64,000 bases of DNA from an uncultured Pelagibacteraceae bacterium (GCA_902584995.1 CACICF010000001.1:1-64000); one strand, 5' to 3'. Positions 41,675-50,889 are shown, numbered from the stretch's first letter. Numbers and translations are program-made. Notes: generated from the sequence alone by a model not told the origin.

Positions 41675-42570
41675 TTTTGATCTCTTCCAAAATCTGGTTT
41701 TGCTATATCTTGTTTTAAATTCAATATTTGTTGTCTTACTTTTTTTGAATTAACCAATTTTTTTCTTAAAGTTTTATCATCTAAATTCTCAATATTTTTT
41801 TTAAATGATTTTAAATTTTTGATAAATAAATTAATTGCACTTACAATATTATTTTTGTTATTAAAAAAAATGTCTCTCCACATTATTTCGTTTGAAGCAG
41901 CAATTCTTGAAAAATCTCTTAACCCTCCCGCACTAAATTTAATTACATCTTTTTTTTGAGTCTTTTGAAAATCTTGTGCAGTCTTTATTAGATTGTAAGC
42001 TATTAAGTGAGGTAAATGACTTGTAATAGAAAATATCTTATCGTGAACTTTCTCATCCATAATTATTACTTTAGAACCAATTTTTTTCCAAAAATTAACC
42101 AATTTCTTTTGTTTTATTTTGTTTTTGTCACTAAAAATTATGCACCATTTATTAACAAATAAACTTTTACTTCCATACTTTGGTCCACTTACCTCTGATC
42201 CAGATATTGGGTGACTCATAATCCAATCAAGCGACTTTGATAGGCTATTTTTTTTTAATTTACTAATATTTCCCTTTGTGGAACCTACATCAGTAATTAA
42301 AGATTTTTTACTTAAATACTTATTTAAGTGAGGGATAACTCTTTCATACTGACTCATTGGAGTAGCAATTATAACAAAATCCATATCTGAAATTTTGTTA
42401 TTAAGTTTTTTTAAAATAATTATTTTTTTATTTATTTTTTTAATTTCTCTTATATTTTTTTTCGATTTTTCATAAACGAAAAAGTTTTTAGAAACTTTTT
42501 TATTTAAAGACGCTCTTAAAATTGAGGATCCAATTAATCCACAACCAACGATCAATATATTTTTAAACAT
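41671..42570 (-). CDS. tyrA: Prephenate/arogenate dehydrogenase
   Basis: A 299-residue NAD(P)-dependent enzyme of tyrosine synthesis. The N-terminal VGCGLIGSSILRASL nucleotide-binding loop, ATPMSQYERVIPHL, DVGSTKGNI and SHPISGSEVSGPKYGS are the TyrA motifs. The late SITSHLPHLIAYNLI helix carries the catalytic-region His. It lacks the chorismate mutase and ACT domains of enteric TyrA. The order hisC-tyrA beside metX-metW is common in alphaproteobacteria. It overlaps hisC by 8 nt. Confidence 0.92.
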   Translation of the reverse strand: MFKNILIVGCGLIGSSILRASLNKKVSKNFFVYEKSKKNIREIKKINKKIIILKKLNNKISDMDFVIIATPMSQYERVIPHLNKYLSKKSLITDVGSTKGNISKLKKNSLSKSLDWIMSHPISGSEVSGPKYGSKSLFVNKWCIIFSDKNKIKQKKLVNFWKKIGSKVIIMDEKVHDKIFSITSHLPHLIAYNLIKTAQDFQKTQKKDVIKFSAGGLRDFSRIAASNEIMWRDIFFNNKNNIVSAINLFIKNLKSFKKNIENLDDKTLRKKLVNSKKVRQQILNLKQDIAKPDFGRDQN

Positions 42571-43648
42571 TTTTAAAAATTTTTTTAATCTGTTTTATTA
42601 AAAGTATATTCTCTTTCGCATTTCCAATTGTAAGCCTTAGGCAATTTTTAATACCATACGAATTCATCTCCCTAAGAATTATTCCTGATCTCTCAAGATT
42701 TCTCTCAACAAAATTTGAGCTTAATTTACAACTTTTAAAATCTAAAAGAAAAAAATTTGGTCCAATTTCATTTGTCTGAATATTGTACGAATTCATCTCT
42801 TTTTGTATTTTTTTAGCCCAAACTAAATTATGTTTTACAGATTTTTTTATAAAACTTTTATCTTTAAGAGACTCAACTGCACATTCCTGAGCTATCTTAT
42901 TAACATTAAATGGTGGTTTAATTTTATATAAAGCATCCACAATTTTTTTACTTCCGTAACCCCAACCTACTCTTAAAGATGCAAGACCATAAATTTTAGA
43001 AAATGTTCTTAATATAAACACATTATTTTTATTTTTAAAAAGCTCTAAACCTGATTTGTAATCTTCATTCAGCATATATTCAAAATACGCATCATCAACT
43101 ACTAGTAAAATTTTTTTATTTAAACGCTTTCTTAAATCTAATAACTGGTTCTTCGAAATATAGGTTCCTGTAGGATTATTGGGATTAGCTACAAATACAA
43201 TTTTAGTTCTCTTGGTTATTTTTTTTAAAATTTCATCATTAGACACCTTAAAATTTTTCTCTTTAGAAAACACAACTTTTGCCCCTACTATTTTTGAATA
43301 AATTCTATACATTAAAAAACTAAATTCTGGGACTACTACCTCATCTCCTTTATTTAAAAACAATTGACACAACATTTGAATAATTTCATCAGACCCAGAT
43401 CCACATATAATCTGATTTTGTTTACAATTATATTTTTTTGAAATTATCGATGTTAACTCTTTAAATTTTCCATCTGGATATTTTGATATATTTCCTCTAA
43501 ATTTTTTTAATACTCTAGAAGCATTTTTACTCATGCCTAAAGCAGACTCATTTGCCGATAACTTAATTATATTTTTTTTTTTATTTAAAAACGATTTTCC
43601 TGGCTTGTAAGCTTCTAATTCGATTTTTCTAAATGTTGGAGTAGTCAT
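42563..43648 (-). CDS. hisC: Histidinol-phosphate / aromatic aminotransferase
   Basis: A 361-residue fold-type I PLP aminotransferase. IKLSANESALGMS (family LS.NEnp.G), ICGSGSDEIIQML, FVANPNNPTGTYI, LVVDDAYFEY and the Schiff-base Lys in TFSKIYGLASLRVGWGYG are intact, as is the C-terminal LRLTIGNAKEN. Co-operon with tyrA suggests it also serves phenylalanine/tyrosine synthesis, as in other alphaproteobacteria. It is divergent from metX, and their promoters share a 181-bp region with the SAM-II riboswitch. Confidence 0.9.
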   Translation of the reverse strand: MTTPTFRKIELEAYKPGKSFLNKKKNIIKLSANESALGMSKNASRVLKKFRGNISKYPDGKFKELTSIISKKYNCKQNQIICGSGSDEIIQMLCQLFLNKGDEVVVPEFSFLMYRIYSKIVGAKVVFSKEKNFKVSNDEILKKITKRTKIVFVANPNNPTGTYISKNQLLDLRKRLNKKILLVVDDAYFEYMLNEDYKSGLELFKNKNNVFILRTFSKIYGLASLRVGWGYGSKKIVDALYKIKPPFNVNKIAQECAVESLKDKSFIKKSVKHNLVWAKKIQKEMNSYNIQTNEIGPNFFLLDFKSCKLSSNFVERNLERSGIILREMNSYGIKNCLRLTIGNAKENILLIKQIKKIFKNV

Positions 43649-43711
43649 GTGCTAATTTTTATTAATAAATAGTCGGATAATTAAATAATACAATCAATAA
43701 TTCAAAAAAAA

Positions 43712-43738
43712 TTGACAACTAAAAATGTATCTTATAAA
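43712..43738 (+). promoter_or_regulatory. Promoter candidate for the SAM-II-metXW operon
   Basis: TTGACA (43712-43717) and TATAAA (43733-43738) are both strong hexamers with a 15-nt spacing, slightly short of the optimum. Transcription would begin near 43745, exactly at the first base of the SAM-II fold, which supports the assignment. Confidence 0.5.
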
Positions 43739-43745
43739 AGCTTTT

Positions 43746-43795
43746 TGCGCTGATTTAACTGAATTGCGAGCGCGTTAAAAAACCTGCTAAATAAG
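43746..43795 (+). promoter_or_regulatory. SAM-II riboswitch upstream of metX
   Basis: The stretch contains GCGCTGATTTAAC, TTGCGAGCGCGTTAAAA and GCTAAAT in the order and spacing of the SAM-II consensus. P1 pairs GCGCT (43747-43751) with AGCGC (43769-43773), and the pseudoknot can pair ATTTA (about 43753-43757) with TAAAT (about 43788-43792). SAM-II is an H-type pseudoknot known upstream of methionine genes in alphaproteobacteria and SAR11. SAM binding should lower metX expression. The next 35 bp before the ATG have no clear Shine-Dalgarno. Confidence 0.9.
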
Positions 43796-43829
43796 TTTTT
43801 TACCTCACAATTCACACCGGCAAAAATTT

Positions 43830-44963
43830 ATGAGTAACTTGAATCAATTAAATAGTGTACTTATTAAGAAAACTCTAAAGCTTGATTGTGGAAAGGAAAT
43901 ATCAAACTTCCCACTAGCTTATGAGACTTATGGAAATCTTAACGAAAATAAAGATAATGCAATATTAATTTTTCATGCATTAACTGGCGATCAGTATGCC
44001 TCGGGCATAAATCCTGTAACAAATAAAGAAGGTTGGTGGAATTATGCGGTTGGTCCAGGAAAGCCATTCGATACTGATAAATTTTTTATTATCTGTGCAA
44101 ATGTCATTGGTGGTTGTATGGGGTCTTATGGACCAGGATCTATAGATCCCTTGACTAATAAACCTTTAGGTACAAATTTTCCGGTTATTACCATTAACGA
44201 TATGGTTAACGCTCAATACAACTTATTAGACCATTTTAAAATAGAAAAATTATTTGCAGTTGCTGGAGGTTCAATGGGTGGGATGCAAGTTTTACAGTTT
44301 GTATCAAATTTTCCAAATAAAGCTAAAGTAGCTTTACCAATTGCTTGTACGGCTAGTCATTCAGCTCAGAATATTGCTTTTAATGAACTTGGAAGACAGG
44401 CAATAATGTCGGATAGTAATTGGAAAGAGGGATTGTATAATGAGAAATCAACAAATCCTGATAAAGGTTTAGCTGTTGCTAGAATGGCTGCTCATATCAC
44501 TTATTTGTCAAAACAAGGTTTACAAGAAAAGTTTGGAAGAAATCTTCAAGAAAGATCTGATTTAAAATTTGGATTTGATGCCGACTTTCAAATTGAAAGT
44601 TATTTGAGATATCAAGGCTCTGTATTTGTAGATAGATTTGATGCAAATAGTTATTTGTATATAACAAGAGCGATGGATTATTTTGATTTAACAAAACAAT
44701 TTGGTGGAAACCTGTCTAAAGCATTTAAAAATACCAAAACTAAATTTTTTATTATTTCCTTTACTTCTGATTGGTTATACCCAACATCTGAGAATAAGGA
44801 TATTGTAATAGCACTAAATGCAATAGGTGCCGATGTTGGTTTTGTTGAAATTAAAACTGATAAAGGTCATGATTCCTTTTTATTAGACGTACCAGATTTT
44901 TTAAGCACTATTAAAAATTATTTAAACACAACTTATTCTAATATTAATGAAAGAAGAATTTAA
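43830..44963 (+). CDS. metX: Homoserine O-acetyltransferase (or O-succinyl-) MetX
   Basis: A 377-residue alpha/beta hydrolase acyltransferase that activates homoserine for methionine synthesis. The nucleophile is Ser148 in VAGGSMGGMQ. The Asp is in SDWLYPTSEN and the His in KGHDSFLLDVPDF. GGCMGSYGPGSIDPLTNKPLGT is the conserved substrate loop. The upstream SAM-II riboswitch puts it under SAM feedback. It overlaps metW by 17 nt. The acyl donor, acetyl- versus succinyl-CoA, cannot be read safely from sequence. Confidence 0.94.
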   Translation: MSNLNQLNSVLIKKTLKLDCGKEISNFPLAYETYGNLNENKDNAILIFHALTGDQYASGINPVTNKEGWWNYAVGPGKPFDTDKFFIICANVIGGCMGSYGPGSIDPLTNKPLGTNFPVITINDMVNAQYNLLDHFKIEKLFAVAGGSMGGMQVLQFVSNFPNKAKVALPIACTASHSAQNIAFNELGRQAIMSDSNWKEGLYNEKSTNPDKGLAVARMAAHITYLSKQGLQEKFGRNLQERSDLKFGFDADFQIESYLRYQGSVFVDRFDANSYLYITRAMDYFDLTKQFGGNLSKAFKNTKTKFFIISFTSDWLYPTSENKDIVIALNAIGADVGFVEIKTDKGHDSFLLDVPDFLSTIKNYLNTTYSNINERRI

Positions 44964-45543
44964 AGTTATATCAAAGTTTATTGAGGAAAAATCAAGAGTC
45001 TTAGATGTTGGATGTGGTGATGGAATTTTGATGGAATTTCTATCAAAAAATAAAGTAGTAGATATTAGAGGACTTGAAATTTCTAAAGAAAAAGTAAAAA
45101 AATGTTTGTCTAAAGGTCTAGCTGTTATTGAAGGCGATGCTGAAAATGATTTAAAACAATTTCCAGACTTATCATTTGATTATGTAATATTGAGTCAAAC
45201 GCTTCAAGCATTTATGAATCCAGAAAAAGTGATTGAAAATTTATTACGAGTAGGAAAAAAAGTAATTGTTACAATTCCAAATTTTGGACATTGGAAAGTT
45301 AGATTAGATTTGCTATTTAAAGGAGAAATGCCAGTTACTAAGAATCTACCTTATCAATGGTATGACACCCCAAACCTACATATGTGTACAATTCTAGATT
45401 TTTATAATTTTTGCAAAAATAGGGGAATAAATATTTTTAAAACGATTTCATTAAATGGACAAACAATCTCAGATATCAAACGTTCAAATTTAAAATATAA
45501 AAACCTAATATCTGAGTTAGGTATATTTTTATTAGAAAAGTAA
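44947..45543 (+). CDS. metW: Methionine biosynthesis protein MetW (methyltransferase-like)
   Basis: A 198-residue SAM-dependent methyltransferase-fold protein. SRVLDVGCGDGILMEFL is the SAM-binding loop, and YVILSQTLQAFMNPEKVI and GRWK-like GHWKVRLDLLFKGEMPVTKNLPYQWYDTPN are MetW-specific. It works with MetX in proteobacteria and is needed for full activity. The exact biochemical role is not settled. Its start lies inside metX, which gives coupled translation, so it also falls under the SAM-II switch. A 1-nt gap leads to the next gene. Confidence 0.93.
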   Translation: MKEEFKVISKFIEEKSRVLDVGCGDGILMEFLSKNKVVDIRGLEISKEKVKKCLSKGLAVIEGDAENDLKQFPDLSFDYVILSQTLQAFMNPEKVIENLLRVGKKVIVTIPNFGHWKVRLDLLFKGEMPVTKNLPYQWYDTPNLHMCTILDFYNFCKNRGINIFKTISLNGQTISDIKRSNLKYKNLISELGIFLLEK

Positions 45544-45544
45544 A

Positions 45545-46264
45545 ATGAAAATAGAAATTATAAAATGTTTAGAAGATAATTTTTCATATTTATTAATTGA
45601 TGAAGTAACTAAGTCCGCTATTGTTGTGGACCCTAGTGAGTCAAAACCTATTATAGATAAAATCGAAAGTCTTAATCTTAAATTAAAATTTATAATGAAT
45701 ACTCATCATCATTATGATCATGTAGGAGGAAATAAAGAACTTAAAAAATTATACAACGCTAAAGTAATTGGGTTTGATGAGGACAAACATAGGATTCCTG
45801 AAATAGATATTTGTTTAAAAAATAATGAGATTTGGAAAGATGGTATATTTGAAACAAAAGTTATTCATATTCCAGGGCATACTTTAGGCCACATATGTTT
45901 TTATTTTTTTAGAGAAAATGTGCTATTTTCTGGAGATACATTATTTTCTTTAGGTTGTGGAAGAGTATTTGAAGGAACTCATGAGCAAATGTTTAATTCT
46001 CTTCAATTATTAAAAAATTTACCATCGAAGACAGAAATTTATTGTGGACATGAATACACATTAAAAAATTCAGATTTTTGTTTGAAGTATGATGCTAAAA
46101 ATAAGGCTTTAATTTCAAAAATTGAATTTATAAAAAATAAACTGGCCAAAGGTCAGCCAACTATTCCAACAACACTTGAAGAAGAGTTACAAACTAATAT
46201 TTTTTTAAGATCAAAAAATGTTGAAAACTTTTCAAAATTGAGAGATTTAAAGGATAATTTCTAG
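45545..46264 (+). CDS. gloB: Hydroxyacylglutathione hydrolase (glyoxalase II)
   Basis: A 239-residue metallo-beta-lactamase-fold hydrolase that releases D-lactate and glutathione from S-lactoylglutathione. The binuclear metal motif THHHYDHVGG, PGHTLGHICFY, FSGDTLFSLGCGRVFEGT and YCGHEYT are present. FEGTHEQMFNSL is the glyoxalase II specific loop. It lies 1 nt after metW on the same strand. The gene ends 66 bp before rplU, where a separate promoter is seen. Confidence 0.92.
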   Translation: MKIEIIKCLEDNFSYLLIDEVTKSAIVVDPSESKPIIDKIESLNLKLKFIMNTHHHYDHVGGNKELKKLYNAKVIGFDEDKHRIPEIDICLKNNEIWKDGIFETKVIHIPGHTLGHICFYFFRENVLFSGDTLFSLGCGRVFEGTHEQMFNSLQLLKNLPSKTEIYCGHEYTLKNSDFCLKYDAKNKALISKIEFIKNKLAKGQPTIPTTLEEELQTNIFLRSKNVENFSKLRDLKDNF

Positions 46265-46274
46265 CTTATTCAGC

Positions 46275-46302
46275 TTGACTAAAATAAGGCCCTGACTATA
46301 TT
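46275..46302 (+). promoter_or_regulatory. Sigma-70 promoter for rplU-rpmA-obgE
   Basis: TTGACT (46275-46280) and TATATT (46297-46302) are separated by 16 nt in the 65-bp gap before rplU. The leader between it and the ATG is about 20 nt and carries AGGAT near the start. This is a good match for a ribosomal gene promoter. Confidence 0.7.
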
Positions 46303-46329
46303 GCTGATAATTAAAAATTAGGATCATTA

Positions 46330-46740
46330 ATGTCATACGCAGTTATACAAACAGGTGGAAAACAGTACAAAGTATCGGCTGGAGAGATTATTAAAATTGA
46401 AAAATTGCCAGATTCTAATCCAGATACAAAAGTAGAATTTAATGAAATTTTAGCCTATGGAGATGATAAAAATATTGAGTTAGGTGAACCAACAGTAAAT
46501 GGAGCTAAAGTTGAAGCAGAATTATTAAAAAATGGTAAAGAAAGAACAGTTTTAATTTTCAAAAAAAGAAGAAGAAAAAATTCGAGACGAAAGAATGGAC
46601 ATAGACAGCAATTCTCGTTAATAAGAATTAATAAAATTTTTTCAAAAGATGGTAAAGTGCTATCAGAGGCTGAAAAAATGAAAAAAAAGGAAATTGCAGT
46701 TAAAGAAGCTAAAAAAGAAAAAATTGAGGCTTCAGAATAA
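46330..46740 (+). CDS. rplU: 50S ribosomal protein L21
   Basis: A 136-residue protein. MSYAVIQTGGKQYKVSAGEIIKIEKL is the L21 start, and KKRRRKNSRRKNGHRQQFSLIRINKI the conserved RNA-binding end of the core. A Lys/Glu-rich tail of about 30 residues (MKKKEIAVKEAKKEK) extends beyond the 103-residue E. coli form, as in other alphaproteobacteria. It is followed by rpmA and obgE in the usual order. Confidence 0.97.
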   Translation: MSYAVIQTGGKQYKVSAGEIIKIEKLPDSNPDTKVEFNEILAYGDDKNIELGEPTVNGAKVEAELLKNGKERTVLIFKKRRRKNSRRKNGHRQQFSLIRINKIFSKDGKVLSEAEKMKKKEIAVKEAKKEKIEASE

Positions 46741-46751
46741 ATAGGTAATTT

Positions 46752-47006
46752 ATGGCAACAAAAAAAGCAGGTGGATCATCAAGGAATGGAAGAGATAGCG
46801 CAGGTCGTAGATTAGGAGTAAAAAAATACGGTGGTCAATTAGTTGTTCCTGGCAATATTATTGTTAGACAAAGAGGTACTAAAATATTTCCTGGAGAAAA
46901 TGTTGGAATGGGTAAAGACCATTCAATTTTTTCTGTTGTTAAAGGAAAAGTAATTTTTAAAAAAAGCAAGTCAGACAGAACTTACGTTTCAGTAAAGCCT
47001 AATTAA
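46752..47006 (+). CDS. rpmA: 50S ribosomal protein L27
   Basis: An 84-residue protein. [29 protein letters not shown] is the conserved N-terminal arm that reaches the peptidyl transferase centre, followed by [18 protein letters not shown]. Unlike in Firmicutes, no cleavable leader precedes Ala2. It is the normal 84-86 length and lies between rplU and obgE. Confidence 0.98.
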   Translation: MATKKAGGSSRNGRDSAGRRLGVKKYGGQLVVPGNIIVRQRGTKIFPGENVGMGKDHSIFSVVKGKVIFKKSKSDRTYVSVKPN

Positions 47007-47034
47007 TAGACAGATAATTAACATCTGTAAAATC

Positions 47035-48018
47035 ATGAAATTTCTCGATCAAGTAAAGATATATGTAAAAGCCGGAGACGGTGGGTCTGGATCTCCGAGT
47101 TTCAGAAGAGAAAAATTTATTGAATTTGGAGGACCTGATGGAGGTGATGGAGGTAAAGGTGGTTCTGTAATGTTAGTATCAGAAAGAAATTTAAACACAT
47201 TAATTGATTTCAGATATCAACAACACTTCAAAGCTGAGAGAGGTAGAGATGGAAGCGGAAAAAATAAGACAGGCAGAGGTGGAGAAAATTTATACTTAAA
47301 AGTACCAATTGGAACTCAAGTATTTGAAGAAGATAATAAAACGCTAATATTTGATTTTAAAAAAGAAAATGAGGAATTTGTTGCAGCAATTGGTGGTAAG
47401 GGAGGATTTGGCAACACAAGATTTAAATCATCAACTAATAGAGCTCCAAAAAAATTTACCAAAGGGGCAATTGGTGAAGAATTCTGGATATGGCTACAAC
47501 TTAAAACAATTGCAGATATAGGAATTATAGGTTTGCCTAATGCAGGTAAGTCAAGCTTATTAGCTTCATTAACAAGCGCAACTCCTAAAATTGCAAATTA
47601 TAAATTTACAACTCTTAATCCGAATCTTGGAGTTGCAATATACGATGATAAAGAAATAACTTTAGCTGATATTCCAGGATTAATTGAAGGTGCACATAAA
47701 GGTACGGGATTAGGTATTAAATTTTTAAAACATATAGAGAGATGTAAAGTATTGTTACATTTAATCGATATTTCAGAAAAAAATTTGGTCAATTCATATA
47801 GTCAAGTCAGAGACGAGATGGCAAAATATAGTTCGGAACTCACAAAAAAGCAGGAAATAATTGTATTTAATAAGACAGATCTAGTTGATGAAGAAGAAAA
47901 AAATAAAAAAATAAAAGAATTTGATGAAATTATAAAGAAACCTACTTTTGAAACATCTACACTCGATAAAAAATCTGTATCTGATATTAAATCAAAATTA
48001 CTTAATTATGTATCTTAA
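47035..48018 (+). CDS. obgE: Ribosome-associated GTPase Obg
   Basis: A 327-residue GTPase acting in 50S assembly and stress response. The glycine-rich Obg domain covers about residues 1-155 (GDGGSGSPSFRREKFIEFGGPDGG). The G domain has GLPNAGKSSLL (G1), the G2 Thr, LADIPGLIEGAH (G3) and NKTDL (G4). It ends soon after the G domain, so the variable C-terminal OCT domain is missing, as is typical for shorter alphaproteobacterial forms. It overlaps the chosen proB start by 11 nt. Confidence 0.96.
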   Translation: MKFLDQVKIYVKAGDGGSGSPSFRREKFIEFGGPDGGDGGKGGSVMLVSERNLNTLIDFRYQQHFKAERGRDGSGKNKTGRGGENLYLKVPIGTQVFEEDNKTLIFDFKKENEEFVAAIGGKGGFGNTRFKSSTNRAPKKFTKGAIGEEFWIWLQLKTIADIGIIGLPNAGKSSLLASLTSATPKIANYKFTTLNPNLGVAIYDDKEITLADIPGLIEGAHKGTGLGIKFLKHIERCKVLLHLIDISEKNLVNSYSQVRDEMAKYSSELTKKQEIIVFNKTDLVDEEEKNKKIKEFDEIIKKPTFETSTLDKKSVSDIKSKLLNYVS

Positions 48019-49117
48019 AGACTCAAAAACAGTTGTTATAAAGATCGGATCATCTTTATTAATTAATGACAAAAAAATTGTCAGAGAAAAATGGCTTACG
48101 GAATTTGCAAAAGATGTTCAATATCTCAAAAAATTAAAAAAAAATATCATTTTAGTAAGTTCAGGAGCAATAGCTCTTGGTTGTAAGAAATTAAAATTAA
48201 GTAAAAAAAAATTAAAACTTGATAAAAGTCAAGCTGTAGCTTCAATTGGACAAATTGAGTTAATGAATCTTTTTAAAAAAACTTTCAATAAGTCAAAAAT
48301 AAATCTTTCACAAATTTTACTTACACTTGAGGATACAGAAAAAAGACGGAGAGCAATAAATGCTAAAAGAACCTTCGAAAATTTATTTGATCTTGGTTTT
48401 ATACCAGTAGTAAATGAAAATGATAGTATTGCTACCTCTGAAATAAAATATGGAGATAATGATAGGTTAGCATCTAGGGTCGCTCAGATATCCAGCGCAG
48501 ATTGTTTAATTTTATTATCTGATGTGAATGGCCTTTACTCAAAAGATCCAAAATTAGATAAAAAAGCAAAACTAATCTATGAAATAAAAAATATTGATCA
48601 AAACATAGAAAGATTGGCTACACAAAAAACTGGGGAATTTGGATCTGGAGGAATGAAAACAAAGATTGATGCTGCGAAAATTTGTCAATTTTCGGGATGT
48701 CATATGGCAATAGCTAATGGTTTAATAAATAGGCCAATACAAAAAATTTTAACTAAAAATATATGTACATGGTTTTTACCTAAAATCTCAAAATTGGACG
48801 CTAGAAAAAGATGGATAATAAGTTCAATTTCTCCTAAGGGAAAAATAATAATTGATGAAGGTGCTTTATCAGCTCTAAATAATGGTAAAAGCTTATTAGC
48901 CGCTGGGATAAAAGATGTTCAAGGTAGTTTTAATAAAGGTGATCATATCAAAATTCTTAATAATAATATGACTGAATTTGCAAGAGGCTTGAGCAGTTTC
49001 TCTTCTGATGAAATTTTAAAAATTAAAGGAAAGCACTCTAATAAAATAAATGATATTTTGGGTTATGTTTCAAAATCCGAAGTTATTCACAAAGATGATA
49101 TGGTATTAATAAAATGA
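48008..49117 (+). CDS. proB: Glutamate 5-kinase
   Basis: A 369-residue enzyme for the first step of proline synthesis. The listed start at 47948 is a TTG inside obgE. The ATG at 48008 (MYLKDSKTVVIKIGSSLL) matches the family N-terminus and is preferred. Amino-acid-kinase motifs include VVIKIGSSLL, LVSSGAIALG, VNENDSIATSEI, GDNDRLASRVA and the KTGEFGSGGMKTKIDAA substrate loop. A PUA domain fills the last ~80 residues. It overlaps proA by 4 nt (ATGA). Confidence 0.95.
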   Translation: MYLKDSKTVVIKIGSSLLINDKKIVREKWLTEFAKDVQYLKKLKKNIILVSSGAIALGCKKLKLSKKKLKLDKSQAVASIGQIELMNLFKKTFNKSKINLSQILLTLEDTEKRRRAINAKRTFENLFDLGFIPVVNENDSIATSEIKYGDNDRLASRVAQISSADCLILLSDVNGLYSKDPKLDKKAKLIYEIKNIDQNIERLATQKTGEFGSGGMKTKIDAAKICQFSGCHMAIANGLINRPIQKILTKNICTWFLPKISKLDARKRWIISSISPKGKIIIDEGALSALNNGKSLLAAGIKDVQGSFNKGDHIKILNNNMTEFARGLSSFSSDEILKIKGKHSNKINDILGYVSKSEVIHKDDMVLIK

Positions 49118-50361
49118 GCAAATACTTGGAAAAAATTGGATTAAATGCGAAAATTGCCTTTGAAAACAAAATAAGTAACAAGAAAAAGAATAAAGTATTA
49201 AATTATTATGCTGAACTTATCTCAAAAAATCAAAATAAAATTCTAATTGAAAATTCCAAAGATATAAAAGTTGCTAAATCTAAAAAATTAAAAGAGAATT
49301 TAATCAAAAGACTCGCTCTTAATAACGAAAAAATAAAATCGATAATTAAATCAATTAAAATAATTGCGAATTTTAAAGATCCAGTAGATGTAGATCTAGA
49401 AACTTGGAAGAGGCCGAATGGTTTAAAAATAAAGAAAGTATCAGTTCCAATTGGAATTATTGGTATAATCTATGAAAGTAGACCAAATGTTACATCAGAT
49501 GTATCCACACTTTGTTTTAAATCTGGTAACTGTGTAATTTTAAGAGGAGGTTCCGAAGCTTATTTTAGTAATAAAATTTTAGCTCACCTTTTTAGAAAAT
49601 CTTTAGAAAAAAATAAAATAAATAAAAATTTTGTTCAATTCATTGAAAATAAAAATAGAAAGCTAGTGGACTATATGCTTTCAAAAATGACTGAATACAT
49701 AGATGTTATAATTCCAAGGGGAGGAAAAAGTCTTGTTAAAAAAGTACAAGAACTTTCATCCGTACCTGTTATTGGACATCTCGAAGGTATTTGTCACACA
49801 TATGTTGATAAAGATGCAAATATATCAATGGCAAAAAAGATATTAATTAATGCCAAAATGCGTAACACTAGTATTTGTGGAGCTACTGAGACGCTATTAA
49901 TACATAAAAATAAGTCAAAAAATGTAAATGAGATTTTAAATGAATTGAGTGAAAAAGGTTGTTTAATTTATGCTGATAAAAAAATCTCTAAAATATTTAA
50001 AGGAAAATCAAAGTTAGCAAATAATAAAACTTGGGCTAAAGAACATTTATCAGCTAAAATTTCAGTAAAATTAGTTGACGACATTCATTATGCGATTAGT
50101 CATATCAACAAATATGGAACAATGCATACAGATGCAATAATTACAAACAATAATCATTCCGCAAAATATTTTTTAAAAAATGTTAAAAGTTCTATCGCAA
50201 TTCACAATTCATCAACACAATATGCAGATGGTGGCGAGTTTGGTTATGGTGGTGAGGTAGGAATTTCAACAAATAAACTTCCACCAAGAGGTCCTGTGGG
50301 ACTCAACCAGCTTGTAAGCTACAAATATGAAATATATGGATCTGGTCAAACAAGAAAGTAA
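49114..50361 (+). CDS. proA: Gamma-glutamyl phosphate reductase
   Basis: A 415-residue aldehyde-dehydrogenase-fold enzyme reducing glutamyl-5-phosphate with NADPH. VPIGIIGIIYESRPNVTSDVS, VILRGGSEAYFSN, IIPRGGKSLVKKV and GTMHTDAIIT are standard. The catalytic Cys is in RNTSICGATETLLIH, and GGEFGYGGEVGISTNKLPPRGPVG is the C-terminal signature. It directly follows proB with an ATGA overlap and continues into nadD with a 35-nt overlap. Confidence 0.95.
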   Translation: MSKYLEKIGLNAKIAFENKISNKKKNKVLNYYAELISKNQNKILIENSKDIKVAKSKKLKENLIKRLALNNEKIKSIIKSIKIIANFKDPVDVDLETWKRPNGLKIKKVSVPIGIIGIIYESRPNVTSDVSTLCFKSGNCVILRGGSEAYFSNKILAHLFRKSLEKNKINKNFVQFIENKNRKLVDYMLSKMTEYIDVIIPRGGKSLVKKVQELSSVPVIGHLEGICHTYVDKDANISMAKKILINAKMRNTSICGATETLLIHKNKSKNVNEILNELSEKGCLIYADKKISKIFKGKSKLANNKTWAKEHLSAKISVKLVDDIHYAISHINKYGTMHTDAIITNNNHSAKYFLKNVKSSIAIHNSSTQYADGGEFGYGGEVGISTNKLPPRGPVGLNQLVSYKYEIYGSGQTRK

Positions 50362-50872
50362 AAGAAAAATAGGAATTCTTGGTGGCACATTTGATCCAGC
50401 GCACAAAGGTCATGTAAGTATTTCAAAAGAAGCAAAAAAAAGATTTAGTCTAGATAAAATTATTTGGGCTATAACTAAAAAAAATCCTTTTAAAGGTAAA
50501 AGTAATTTGAATTTAGATAAAAGGATAAAATATGCAAAAAAAATAAACAAAAATAATTTGTTTATTAAAGTTAAATATTTTGAAAATGTAGTTAAATCCA
50601 ATCGAACCGTTGACTTAATCAAATATATTAAAAGAAAGAATAAAAATGCTGAAATTTATTTTATTATGGGGGCTGATAGTTTAATTAATTTTCACAAATG
50701 GAAAAATTCTGATTTGATCTCAAGTATTTGTAATATACTTGTTTTTGATAGAGATAAATATAAGGCTAAATCATTGAATTCTGTAAGCTATAAAAAATAT
50801 AACAAAAAAAGTATAGAATTTGTTAAATTTAAGAAAGTCAATATTTCATCTTCTAAATTAAGAAAAATTTGA
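50327..50872 (+). CDS. nadD: Nicotinate-nucleotide adenylyltransferase
   Basis: A nucleotidyltransferase of about 181 residues that forms deamido-NAD from NaMN and ATP. KIGILGGTFDPAHKGHVSIS is the HxGH-type motif, and FIMGADSLINFHKW follows, with the ISSSKLRKI (ISST.iR) end. The annotated ATG overlaps proA by 35 nt. An in-frame ATG at 50336 is equally possible, and neither has a clear ribosome site. The C-terminus is shorter than the usual ~200 residues. Adjacent rsfS is the common partner in bacteria. Confidence 0.93.
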   Translation: MKYMDLVKQESKRKIGILGGTFDPAHKGHVSISKEAKKRFSLDKIIWAITKKNPFKGKSNLNLDKRIKYAKKINKNNLFIKVKYFENVVKSNRTVDLIKYIKRKNKNAEIYFIMGADSLINFHKWKNSDLISSICNILVFDRDKYKAKSLNSVSYKKYNKKSIEFVKFKKVNISSSKLRKI

Positions 50873-50889
50873 TACTCTTAATTTAATTA

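Noticed and set aside
47948-48007. TTG start for proB inside obgE, adding 20 residues
   Set aside because: The added N-terminus has no similarity to glutamate 5-kinase, and the ATG at 48008 begins the family's usual sequence.
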